Assembly (NCBI GenBank): GCA_035296625.1 | Contig: DATHAO010000002.1 | Span: 22,665 to 86,664, forward strand | DNA length: 64,000 nucleotides | From: DATCLS01 sp035296625 | GTDB lineage: Bacteria > Actinomycetota > Acidimicrobiia > Acidimicrobiales > VFJN01 | Reading direction: 5' to 3' | In this document: positions 56,880-64,000 of the stretch, in pieces | How positions within the stretch are numbered: the stretch's first letter is position 1 | Layout of the letters: each line of letters opens with the position of its first letter | Notes under the pieces: generated by a model | Database searches by the model: none | The model's input: only the letters and a program-made list of their open reading frames with translations | What the model was told of the DNA's origin: nothing | Made by a program: the position numbers and the translations under genes

Positions 56880-58375
56880 CCCCGTCTCCGCCTTGCCCCG
56901 TTCCGAGCCCTTGGTCCGTCGGCGGAGGGCCCGCGCTTCTGGGGAGCGGCGTGGTTGCGATGCAGCCGCTTCGGTCCCCGGAACTGCTGCCACCCGCCCG
57001 CCGAGATGCGGGGGCAACGGGCGACGGTGGCGTCGGCGGTGACTCCCCACCCCGGGGCGACGGCGGGGGCTTCCGCCGCGACTGTGGCGGGGGAGGCGAC
57101 GGCAGGGGCGGCGGAAGCGAGGGTGGTGGCGGGGCAACGGGCGCCGGCGACGCCGGCGGCGACTCCCCATCCCGGGGCGACGGCGCGGGCTTCCGCCGCG
57201 ACGGCGGCGGGGGAGGCGACGGCAGCGGCGGCCGAGCAGAGGGTGGTGGCGGCGGGCTGCCGGCCGAGGCGTACGCCGCCTGCCTGGCCGCCCTTCCCGG
57301 CATGGGTCCGGCGCGGCTCATGGCGGTGCTGGCCCTCGATGACCCGGCGGCGGCGTGGGCCCGCGTCGGGTCCGGGCGCGGCTGGGGCGAGCGCCAGGTC
57401 CGGGAGGCACTCGGCGGGGGTGCCGATCGGCTGGTCGAGCGGTGGCAGCGCGCGGCCCGTGACATCAGCCCGGCGGCCATGTGGCAGCGGGTCCTCGACG
57501 CCGGCGTCGGCGTAGCGACTCTCGGCTCACCGGCCTACCCCTCGGCGCTCGCCGACGACGTCGAGCCGCCGGCCATCCTCTTCCACCTCGGCTCACCCGA
57601 GGTGATCACCGGTCCGCGCGTGGCGATCGTGGGCACCCGCCGCTGCACGGCGACGGGGACCAGCGTCGCCCTCGAGCTCGGACGCGACCTGTCCCGGGCG
57701 GGCGTCGCCGTCGTGTCGGGCCTGGCGACCGGCATCGACGCCGCCGCCCACCGCGGAGCGCTCACCGCCGGTGCCGCGCCGCCCATCGGCGTCGCCGGCA
57801 GCGGGCTCGACGTCGTCTACCCGCGTGGTCAGGCGGCGCTGTGGCAGGCCGTGGTCGACACAGGCGTGCTTCTGTCCGAGACACCCCTGGGGATCCGGCC
57901 CGAGCGCTGGCGCTTCCCGGCCCGGAACCGCATCATCGCCGCGCTGGCTGACCTGGTCGTCGTCATCGAGTCGCACCGTCGTGGCGGGTCACTGCACACG
58001 GTCGACGAGGCCGACCGGCGAGGCGTCGACGTGCTGGCCGTGCCGGGGTCGGTTCGCAACCCGGCGGCCGCCGGCACGAACGGCCTCCTCGCCGAGGGCC
58101 GGGCGCCGGTCACCTGCGCCGACGACGTGCTCATGGCGCTCGGGCTCGGCTCGGCCGGGCGGCACCCGCCGGCGGACCGCCGACCACGGCCAGCCCCCGA
58201 CGACCAGGCGCTGCTCGACGTGCTCGGCTGGCAGGCGGCCACGCTCGACCAGCTGCTCCTGCGATCCGAGCGCGACCTCGGCGCGATGACGATGTCCCTC
58301 CACCAGCTGATCCAGGCAGGGTGGGTCGTGCAGCACGGTGGGTGGTACGAGCGGGTCGCCGAGGGCGGGTCGTGA
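56876..58375 (+). CDS. dprA: DNA processing protein DprA with long Gly-rich N-terminal region
   Basis: Binds incoming single-stranded DNA and loads RecA during transformation. 499 residues. The Rossmann-like DprA domain (about 215-420) has VAIVGTRRCTATGTS, VVSGLATGIDAAAHRGAL and VAGSGLDVVYP; a C-terminal winged-helix (DQALLDVLGWQAATLDQLLL) follows. Residues 1-127 are unusual: Gly/Asp-rich and containing two 40-residue repeats encoded by a 120-bp tandem duplication. The true start may be inside this region, but the frame is open and its ATG couples to comM through ATGA. Confidence 0.92.
   Translation: MTPSPPCPVPSPWSVGGGPALLGSGVVAMQPLRSPELLPPARRDAGATGDGGVGGDSPPRGDGGGFRRDCGGGGDGRGGGSEGGGGATGAGDAGGDSPSRGDGAGFRRDGGGGGDGSGGRAEGGGGGLPAEAYAACLAALPGMGPARLMAVLALDDPAAAWARVGSGRGWGERQVREALGGGADRLVERWQRAARDISPAAMWQRVLDAGVGVATLGSPAYPSALADDVEPPAILFHLGSPEVITGPRVAIVGTRRCTATGTSVALELGRDLSRAGVAVVSGLATGIDAAAHRGALTAGAAPPIGVAGSGLDVVYPRGQAALWQAVVDTGVLLSETPLGIRPERWRFPARNRIIAALADLVVVIESHRRGGSLHTVDEADRRGVDVLAVPGSVRNPAAAGTNGLLAEGRAPVTCADDVLMALGLGSAGRHPPADRRPRPAPDDQALLDVLGWQAATLDQLLLRSERDLGAMTMSLHQLIQAGWVVQHGGWYERVAEGGS
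57011..57250 (+). repeat. 120-bp in-frame tandem duplication in dprA
   Basis: GGGGCAACGG occurs at 57011 and 57131, and GGGTGGTGGC at 57121 and 57241, giving two units with period exactly 120 bp. The encoded 40-residue units share DSP(P/S)RGDG(G/A)GFRRD blocks with scattered substitutions. Confidence 0.85.
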
Positions 58376-58421
58376 CCCGGGCGCCGTCCGGAGGATGGCT
58401 GGTCGGCGGGGGCCCGGCCGG

Positions 58422-58427
58422 TACGGT
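58422..58427 (+). promoter_or_regulatory. -10 box of the xer gene, leaderless type
   Basis: TACGGT ends 7 nt before the ATG at 58435; there is no Shine-Dalgarno site. Confidence 0.5.
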
Positions 58428-58434
58428 CGCACCC

Positions 58435-59376
58435 ATGTCGTGGCAGCTCGACGACTTCGGGCGGTCGCTCACCGGCGTGGCGCCGGCGACCGTCGAGGCC
58501 TACGGCCGCGACCTCCGGGCGTTCGTCGCCTGGGCCGAACGCCTCGGGCTCGACGGGCCCGCTGGCGTCGAACGCACGACGCTCCGTCGCTACCTGGCGT
58601 ACCTCGCCACACGCGGCCACGCCCGGCGGACCATCGCCCGGCGGGCGTCCGCGCTGCGCCGCTACTTCGGCTGGCTGCTGCGCACAGGCGCCGTGACCGC
58701 CGACCCGTCGGCCGGTCTCAGCGCGCCCAAGGGCGAGGCCCGCCTCCCACGGGTGCTGCGACCCGACGAGCTACGCACGCTGCTCGGCGACCCGTCGCCC
58801 GCAGCCGACCTGGTCGACGGCGGCGCCTCGACCGACGGCGCCGCCTCGACCGCGGCCGCCTCGGAGGCCGAGGGCGGGGGCGCGCGCCGGTGGCGCGACG
58901 ACGCCGTGCTCGAGATCCTCTACGGCAGCGGGCTCCGCATCGCCGAGCTGACGGGGCTCGACCTGGGCGACGTCGACCTGGCCCAGCGTCGCCTCGTGGT
59001 CTGGGGAAAGGGCCGGAAGCAGCGCGCCGTGCCACTCGGCGAGCCGGCCGCCGAAGCACTCGACCGGTGGCTGCGGCTGGGCCGTGACGCGATGGTGACC
59101 GAGGCGACGCCGCCCGCGGCCGTATTCCTCAACGCCCGCGGCCGGCGGCTCACGCCCCGCGACGCGCGGCGCATCGTCGACCGCCGATCGGCCACCCCGA
59201 CCCATCCTCACGCCCTGCGTCACACATTCGCGACGCACCTGCTCGACGGGGGTGCCGACCTTCGTGTGGTGCAGGAGCTGCTTGGTCATACGGACCTGGC
59301 CACCACTCAGAGGTACACTCACGTCTCGAAGGAACGGCTCCGATCGGTGCACGCCGCCACCCATCCGAGGGCCTAG
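58435..59376 (+). CDS. xerC: tyrosine recombinase XerC/XerD-like
   Basis: A 313-residue site-specific recombinase, probably for chromosome dimer resolution. The N-terminal SAM-like domain covers residues 1-90. The catalytic set is Arg in GSGLRIAELTGLD, Lys in VVWGKGRKQRAVPL, HxxR in HPHALRHTFATHLL, His in LLGHTDLATT and Tyr in QRYTHVSKERL. Between the domains lies an Ala/Ser/Asp-rich insertion (GGASTDGAASTAAASEAEGG). ATG 58435 of leaderless type. Location between dprA and whiG is usual in actinobacteria. Confidence 0.92.
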   Translation: MSWQLDDFGRSLTGVAPATVEAYGRDLRAFVAWAERLGLDGPAGVERTTLRRYLAYLATRGHARRTIARRASALRRYFGWLLRTGAVTADPSAGLSAPKGEARLPRVLRPDELRTLLGDPSPAADLVDGGASTDGAASTAAASEAEGGGARRWRDDAVLEILYGSGLRIAELTGLDLGDVDLAQRRLVVWGKGRKQRAVPLGEPAAEALDRWLRLGRDAMVTEATPPAAVFLNARGRRLTPRDARRIVDRRSATPTHPHALRHTFATHLLDGGADLRVVQELLGHTDLATTQRYTHVSKERLRSVHAATHPRA

Positions 59377-59380
59377 GACA

Positions 59381-60160
59381 ATGTCGCACAATGACGTCGA
59401 CATAACTTCCTCGTGGAAGGCGTACAAGGGTCACGCCTGTCGTGACTCCCGCGACGCTCTGATCCTCCATTACGCGCCGCTCGTGCACTACGTCGCTGGA
59501 CGGGTGGCGGTGAACCTCCCACGCACCGTCGACCGGTCCGATCTGTTCGGCTCGGGCGTCTTCGGACTGATCGACGCCATCGAGAAGTTCGAGCCCGCCC
59601 GGGGCTTCCGCTTCGAGACCTACGCGATCGCCCGCATCAAGGGCAACATGGTCGACGAGCTGCGTTCGCTCGACTGGGTCCCCAGGTCGGTGCGCCGCAA
59701 GGCCCGGGCCATCGAGGACGCCTGTGTGCAGCTCGAGGCCGACCTGTGCCACCCGCCTAGCGACGAGGAGGTGGCCGACGCCCTCGACATGACCCTCGAC
59801 CAGCTCCAGACGGCGCTGGCCCAGGTCTCGCTCGTCAACCTCGTCACGTTCGACGCCATGGTCAGCAGGTCGATCGACGGTAACGACGTGCTCACCGTGG
59901 GCGACACGCTCGTCGACCGCGCCGACGGCCCGGTCGACGTCGTCGAGGTCGCCGAGATGCGGCGCTCTCTGGCCGACGCGATCGACCGCCTGTCCGAGCG
60001 CGAGCGTCAGGTCGTCAGCCTCTACTACTTCGACGGCCTCACGCTGGCCGAGATCGGCGAGGTGCTCGGCGTGACCGAGAGCCGCGCCTGCCAGATCCAC
60101 GGCAAGGTCGTGCTGCAGCTCCGTCTGCGCATGGCCGCGGCCGAGCGCGAACCGGCCTGA
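59381..60160 (+). CDS. whiG: WhiG/FliA family RNA polymerase sigma factor
   Basis: A 259-residue sigma-28-family factor. Region 2 reads LFGSGVFGLIDAIEKFEPAR and FETYAIARIKGNMVDELRSL, then DWVPRSVRRKARAIE (region 3 start). Region 4 is ERERQVVSLYYFDGLTLAEI followed by GVTESRACQIHGKVVLQL. In Streptomyces WhiG controls sporulation, and FliA homologues control flagella; neither set is visible here, so the regulon is open. AGGA lies just before the ATG, 5 bp after the xer stop, so it is cotranscribed with xer. No anti-sigma gene is adjacent. Confidence 0.93.
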   Translation: MSHNDVDITSSWKAYKGHACRDSRDALILHYAPLVHYVAGRVAVNLPRTVDRSDLFGSGVFGLIDAIEKFEPARGFRFETYAIARIKGNMVDELRSLDWVPRSVRRKARAIEDACVQLEADLCHPPSDEEVADALDMTLDQLQTALAQVSLVNLVTFDAMVSRSIDGNDVLTVGDTLVDRADGPVDVVEVAEMRRSLADAIDRLSERERQVVSLYYFDGLTLAEIGEVLGVTESRACQIHGKVVLQLRLRMAAAEREPA

Positions 60161-60663
60161 CGCGGCCCGGTCCCGGCCGCCGACCGCCAGCTCCACTCGT
60201 CGTCCCGTCCTGCCCGATGGCGACGTCCTCCGCCGACTGCTCCGCGTGATCGGAGGGACGGCTCCTCGGCACCCGATACGTGCCTCCCTGCCCGCCGTCC
60301 TGCCCTGCCCGCCCGTCTGAGCGGAGGGGCGGCCGGGCCGCTCGTGCGCCCGTCACCTATCGCCGGCGGCGTTCCCATCGTCGACCACGTCTCGCGCCGC
60401 CAGGACACCCCTCTCCGGGTGCTCCTCACCGACGGCTCGACCGCCCGATCGGCATCCCTCGCTGCGCCTCGCCGTCCGCAGTGACAGCAGCCCGATATCG
60501 CCGGTGATGGCCGCCCAGCAGGGCGGCCGTCACCGGTCTCCTGCCGTGCCTCCCGTTCCCGCCCGTCGATCGGTCCGGACCGGCCGCCGTCACGGCCCTC
60601 GCCCGACGGCGCCTGCGCGCCCGGCGGCTCACGCCCGTCACCGCAGCGCCCCAGGGAGAGGCC
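60161..60663. other. intergenic region between whiG and the LytM/hydrolase gene
   Basis: 503 bp without a convincing gene. It holds a strong hairpin (60501-60536) and short C/G-rich repeats of the type CCTGCCC. The ribosome site AGGGAGAGG precedes the next ATG. No riboswitch consensus is recognised. Confidence 0.5.
60501..60536 (+). terminator. hairpin downstream of whiG
   Basis: A 16-bp stem (60501-60516 with 60521-60536) containing one T-G wobble and an AGCA tetraloop lies 340 nt after whiG; it could end that transcript or structure the leader of the next gene. Confidence 0.5.
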
Positions 60664-62616
60664 ATGCCGCCGATCTACCGCCCGACCGGACCCGTCCGAC
60701 TTCGCCGCCGGCAGCGCCACCGCCAGCGCCGGCGCCGGCCGCCGTGGCGGGTGGTCGCGGGACCCGCGGCCGCCCTCGTCGCGGCTGCCATCGTGCTGGC
60801 CGCCGTGGAGTCGATCGTCGCCACCGCCCCGGCCGCGGCCGCCGCACCGGCCCAGTCGGTCGCCTCGGCACGGACGCCGTCCCTCGCCACCGTCCCGTTC
60901 GCCGTCGCCTCGCCGGGCGTCGGCGCCTCGCCGGGCGTCGTCGCCTCCTCCGCCCTCGTCCCGTCCGAGGTGGTCGCCGTCGCCCGAGTAGGCGCCGGCC
61001 GAGTCCCCCCAGTCGCCCGAGTCGGTCGAGTCCTCCGAGCCGGTCAGCCTGGCGGGGAAGCGGGCGTGACGTACGTGCCGCCGGTGGTGGCGCCCGTCAC
61101 CGACGCCTTCCGTCTGCCGGACGGGCCGTTCCGTGCCGGCAACCGCGGCATCGAGTACGACACGGACCTGGGCCAAGCGGTGGGGGCCAGTGCGGACGGC
61201 ACCGTCGTCTTCGCCGGTCAGGTCGGCGGCGCCCTCCACGTCACGCTGCGCCACGCCGACGGCGTCCGCACCAGCTACTCGTTCCTCGCCTCCATCGACG
61301 TCGTCACCGGCCAGAGCGTCCACCAGGGCGACACGCTCGGCGCGGCCGGCGAGCTGCTCCACCTCGGCGCCCGCATCGGCGACGCCTACGTCGATCCGGC
61401 GAGCCTGTTCGCCAGCGCCACCGACGTAGCGCTCGTCCCGTTCGAGGTCCCGCCCGGCAGCTCGCCCGACGAGGAGCGCCGGGCGATCGCGGAGCTGGCC
61501 TTCGACGGCAGCGGCGCCGGCCTCGGCATCGACATCGGCCTGCCCGACCTCCCGTCCCTCTCTCACCTGCCGGGCCTAGCCGACCTCCCCTCCGACAGCA
61601 CGCTCGACTGGCTGCGTGACCGGGCCGAGGCCACGTACTGGTACTACGACCGGCTGGACCCCGTCGGCGTCGCCACCGACACGGTCCTCGAGCTCGGTGA
61701 CCGCCTGCTCACGCCCGGCCCCTGCGACGACGGGCCACCACCGACCACCCCCGTCGCCGGCGCCGACCGCGTGGCCGTCACCGTCGCCGGGCTGGGCACC
61801 TCCGCCACGAGCGGCTCGATCGACGACCTGCGCACCGGCGAGCTCGGCTACGACGACGACCGCGTCGTCCGCTTCAGCTACGCCGGCGGCCGGGCGCCCG
61901 GCACCGGCACCGCGCTCGACCTGCCCACCACCGCCTACGGGAGCGGCGACACCCAGGGCGACCTCCGCGTGGCCGGCGACCGCCTCGCCGATCTGGTCGA
62001 CGCCGTGCTCGCCGACGACCCCGACGCGACGGTCGACCTTCTCGCCCACTCCCAGGGCGGCGTCGTGGCCCGCCTCGCCCTGGTGGAGCTCGAGCGCCGC
62101 GGCGCCGACCTGTCCCGCCTCGGCACGGTCGCCACGCTCGGCTCGCCCCACCGGGGCGCGGACCTGGCGACCGCCGTCCTGGCGGCCAACACCGGCACCG
62201 CCACGAACCTGGCGCTCGACGCCGTCGAAGCCACGGTCGACACCGGCATCGACCCCGACGCCGAGGCCGTCCGCCAGCTGGCCCAGACCTCCGACGTGAT
62301 CGACGAGCTGGCCGTCGCTGGCGTGCCGGCGGGCGTCGACCTGGTCTCGATCGCCGCCAGGGGCGACTGGGTCGTCGCCGCCCCGGCCACCGAGGTCGAC
62401 GGCGCCACGAACGTGACCGTGCCGGTCAGCGGGCGCGACGCCCACGGCGATCTGGTCGGCTCCGACGCCGCCACCGCCGAGCTGGCTCGGGCACTGGCCC
62501 GCCGGCCCCCGGGGTGCGAGGGCGTCGGCGACGTGCTCGCCGACGTCACGATTAGTCGCGGCATCGCCACCGCCGAGACGGTCGCCGGCTACACCGGCCT
62601 GCTGCTGGGGCCCTGA
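60664..62616 (+). CDS. secreted fusion: degenerate LytM (M23-like) domain plus alpha/beta hydrolase
   Basis: A 650-residue exported protein. A very basic N-terminus and the helix VVAGPAAALVAAAIVLAAVES mark a signal or anchor. Residues 138-250 resemble M23/LytM peptidases (DGTVVFAGQVGGALHVTLRH; VVTGQSVHQGDTLGAAGE), but the expected zinc ligands are Asn160, Glu164, Phe207 and Leu231, with only His233 kept, so it is probably inactive. From about 365 an alpha/beta hydrolase follows, with AHSQGG (Ser463) and GSPHRGADLA. AGGGAGAGG before the ATG marks the start. A regulatory or lipase role at the envelope is inferred. Confidence 0.8.
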   Translation: MPPIYRPTGPVRLRRRQRHRQRRRRPPWRVVAGPAAALVAAAIVLAAVESIVATAPAAAAAPAQSVASARTPSLATVPFAVASPGVGASPGVVASSALVPSEVVAVARVGAGRVPPVARVGRVLRAGQPGGEAGVTYVPPVVAPVTDAFRLPDGPFRAGNRGIEYDTDLGQAVGASADGTVVFAGQVGGALHVTLRHADGVRTSYSFLASIDVVTGQSVHQGDTLGAAGELLHLGARIGDAYVDPASLFASATDVALVPFEVPPGSSPDEERRAIAELAFDGSGAGLGIDIGLPDLPSLSHLPGLADLPSDSTLDWLRDRAEATYWYYDRLDPVGVATDTVLELGDRLLTPGPCDDGPPPTTPVAGADRVAVTVAGLGTSATSGSIDDLRTGELGYDDDRVVRFSYAGGRAPGTGTALDLPTTAYGSGDTQGDLRVAGDRLADLVDAVLADDPDATVDLLAHSQGGVVARLALVELERRGADLSRLGTVATLGSPHRGADLATAVLAANTGTATNLALDAVEATVDTGIDPDAEAVRQLAQTSDVIDELAVAGVPAGVDLVSIAARGDWVVAAPATEVDGATNVTVPVSGRDAHGDLVGSDAATAELARALARRPPGCEGVGDVLADVTISRGIATAETVAGYTGLLLGP

Positions 62617-62858
62617 CCGTGCGCTGCCGGCACGAACGACGATCCGACCGGCGCTCCGGCGGCGCTGCCTGGAGGCACGACACTGAGCGCGCTTCCCGCC
62701 AACCACGTGGCGTGTCGGGGGTCGGCGCCGGTAAGCTCACCAGCTGGCCCGGGGTCCCCACCCGGGCCGCATCTTCACATCGCAGCCGGTCCATCCCACG
62801 GTCGCCCTCGGGCGCCGGGCCGGCAACGACCAACCGATGGGACGAAAGAGGAGAACAC
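62617..62858. other. rpsB leader region
   Basis: 242 bp without a gene. TAAGCT (62732-62737) may be the -10, giving a leader of about 115 nt that ends in AAAGAGGAG, 6 nt before the rpsB GTG. No known S2-leader structure is identified. Confidence 0.45.
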
Positions 62859-63926
62859 GTGGCTGTCGTCACCATGAAGCAGCTGCTGGAGGCCGGGGTC
62901 CACTTCGGCCACCAGACCCGCCGTTGGAACCCCAAGATGAAGCGCTTCATCTTCGGTGAGCGCAACGGCATCTACATCATCGACCTGGAGCAGACGCTCG
63001 CCCGCATCGCCAACGCCTACACGTTCGTGCGCGACACCACCGCCAAGGGTGGCAGCGTGCTGTTCGTCGGCACCAAGAAGCAGGCGCAGGACCCGATCGA
63101 GCAGTACTCCCAGAAATGCGGCATGCCGTACGTCAACGAGCGCTGGCTCGGCGGCATGCTCACCAACTTCCAGACCATGTCCAAGCGCGTGAACAAAATG
63201 CTCCAGTACGAGCGCATGCGCGACTCGGGCGAGTTCGCCGCCATGCCCAAGAAGGAAGCGCTGCTGCTCGGGCGCGAGCTCGACAAGCTCGAGCGCTATC
63301 TCGGCGGCATCCGCCACATGGACAAGCTGCCCCAGGCGGTCTTCGTGCTCGACACGAAGAAGGAGCACATCGCGGTCACCGAGGCGAACAAGCTCGGCAT
63401 CCCGGTCGTGGCCGTGGTCGACACCAACTGCGACCCCGACGTCATCGACTATGTCATCCCGGGCAACGACGACGCGATCCGCTCGGGCACCCTGCTGTGC
63501 CGGGTCATTGCCGACGCCGTCATCGAGGGCCGACACATGGCCTCGCTGCGCAGCCCGGCCCCGGCCCGCACCGCCGACGACAGCCGGCGGGTCGCGGCCG
63601 AGCAGGCCGAGGCGCGCCGCCAGGCGCTCGCCGAGTCCCGCCAGCGCGAGGCCCGCGTCGCCGCCACGCAGGGGGCCCCGGCCCCCGCTCCCGCCCCGGC
63701 GGCGACGGCGGAGGAGGCCGAGGACGCCGCCGACACCGCCCCGGCGGCGACCGCTGCCCCCGAGATCCCGTCCGACGCCGGGACAAGCGAGACGACCGAG
63801 ACCACCGGCGACACGACCGCCACCACCGGCGACACGACCGCCACCACCGACGACACGACCGCCACCACCGACGACACGACCGCCACCACCGACGACACGA
63901 CCGCCACCACCAGCCAGGAGTCATGA
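62859..63926 (+). CDS. rpsB: 30S ribosomal protein S2 with Thr/Asp repeat tail
   Basis: Small-subunit protein of 355 residues, longer than the usual 240-290. The core starts VAVVTMKQLLEAGVHFGHQT and includes FGERNGIYIIDLEQTL, GMPYVNERWLGGMLTNFQT and NCDPDVIDYVIPGNDDAIRS. After about residue 230 an Ala/Arg-rich segment leads to a low-complexity tail with five 7-residue repeats (GDTTATT or DDTTATT) ending SQES. GTG 62859 has GAGGAG upstream. Its stop overlaps the tsf start (ATGA). Confidence 0.96.
   Translation: MAVVTMKQLLEAGVHFGHQTRRWNPKMKRFIFGERNGIYIIDLEQTLARIANAYTFVRDTTAKGGSVLFVGTKKQAQDPIEQYSQKCGMPYVNERWLGGMLTNFQTMSKRVNKMLQYERMRDSGEFAAMPKKEALLLGRELDKLERYLGGIRHMDKLPQAVFVLDTKKEHIAVTEANKLGIPVVAVVDTNCDPDVIDYVIPGNDDAIRSGTLLCRVIADAVIEGRHMASLRSPAPARTADDSRRVAAEQAEARRQALAESRQREARVAATQGAPAPAPAPAATAEEAEDAADTAPAATAAPEIPSDAGTSETTETTGDTTATTGDTTATTDDTTATTDDTTATTDDTTATTSQES
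63807..63911 (+). repeat. 5 x 21-bp tandem repeat in the 3' end of rpsB
   Basis: Five adjacent 21-bp units differ only at the first codon (GGC in units 1-2, GAC in 3-5). They encode the heptapeptide (G/D)DTTATT five times. Confidence 0.9.
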
Positions 63927-64000
63927 GTCCCGTGGCCGACTTCACCGCCAAGGACGTACAAGCGCTTCGCCAGGCGACCGGCGCGGGCATGATGGACGCC
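63923..64000 (+). CDS. tsf: translation elongation factor Ts, 5' part
   Basis: Only the first 26 codons are in the window. MSPVADFTAKDVQALRQATG followed by AGMMDA is the highly conserved N-terminus of EF-Ts, the guanine nucleotide exchange factor of EF-Tu. The ATG overlaps the rpsB stop (ATGA at 63923-63926), the common rpsB-tsf operon. The frame runs off the right edge. Confidence 0.93.
   Translation, partial: MSPVADFTAKDVQALRQATGAGMMDA

Noticed and set aside
57011..57250. Repeats that might suggest a CRISPR or mobile element
   Set aside because: Only two adjacent 120-bp units, in frame within dprA, without spacers or terminal inverted repeats.
60280..60507. Short open frames in the whiG downstream gap
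   Set aside because: They are Arg/Pro-rich, have no ribosome site and no conserved pattern; treated as non-coding.
1..64000. Search by eye for tRNA, rRNA, SRP RNA, riboswitches, CRISPR arrays and insertion sequences
   Set aside because: No T-loop consensus, repeat-spacer pattern, transposase or known leader motif was seen; none is claimed.

Overview
This window is gene-dense, very GC-rich DNA from the chromosome of an actinobacterium. The markers are a WhiG/FliA-type sigma factor, a DUF2469 protein, an MshB/Mca-like deacetylase, an HspR-type (HAIR) operator, GTP-dependent PEP carboxykinase, and the conserved actinobacterial order rpsP-khpA-rimM-trmD-rplS and yraN-comM-dprA-xer-whiG-M23-rpsB-tsf. 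The style (abundant leaderless GTG/ATG starts, a small cold-shock-like protein, many alpha-methylacyl-CoA racemase/crotonase/MaoC genes) suggests class Acidimicrobiia. That assignment is inference; no rRNA gene is present. No tRNA, rRNA, CRISPR array, insertion sequence or prophage was seen.

Layout. 1-11.5 kb: a UvrD-type helicase running off the left edge, a zincin-like peptidase, a PH/SHOCT membrane protein, a cobalamin-binding-like protein, a galT-galK operon, an alpha/beta hydrolase, an alpha-methylacyl-CoA racemase, a PIG-L deacetylase, a lipoprotein SGNH hydrolase, a GH16-like glycosidase, an MhuD-like haem monooxygenase with a Gly-rich insertion, and a Lrp/RAM domain. 11.5-18.7 kb: hsp20 under a HAIR operator, pckG, a cold-shock-like protein, rpmB, fakA-like and recG. 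18.7-31.2 kb is the accessory part: a secreted trypsin-like protease, three frameshifted genes around an intact Usp-like gene, two paralogous winged-helix/ATPase-TPR regulators flanking a cyclic-nucleotide-binding protein and a MaoC hydratase, then OsmC, a 52-aa protein, an FAD oxidoreductase and a methyltransferase. 31.3-36.2 kb: a GT39 mannosyltransferase-like protein, an MtfA-like peptidase, AlaX, two small or hypothetical proteins and a crotonase.

36.2-64 kb is core: rsmD-coaD-coiled coil-DUF177-rpmF-plsX-acpP-rnc-fpg-smc (RNA processing, CoA and lipid synthesis, chromosome organisation); a MoxR-DUF58-BatA complex on the other strand; ftsY and ffh (membrane targeting); rpsP-khpA-rimM-trmD-rplS (ribosome and tRNA maturation); DUF2469-yraN-comM-dprA-xer-whiG (DNA uptake, recombination and sigma control); a degenerate LytM/alpha-beta hydrolase fusion; rpsB and the start of tsf.

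The most striking window-wide signal is a promoter arrangement in which a -10 box (TANNNT, sometimes CANNNT) lies 6-7 nt before a start codon that has no Shine-Dalgarno sequence. It occurs on both strands and implies leaderless mRNAs. Other notable points are non-standard start codons for rnc and yraN, an Fpg-family protein lacking several hallmark residues, in-frame tandem repeats inside dprA and rpsB, and broken P-loops in both large regulators.
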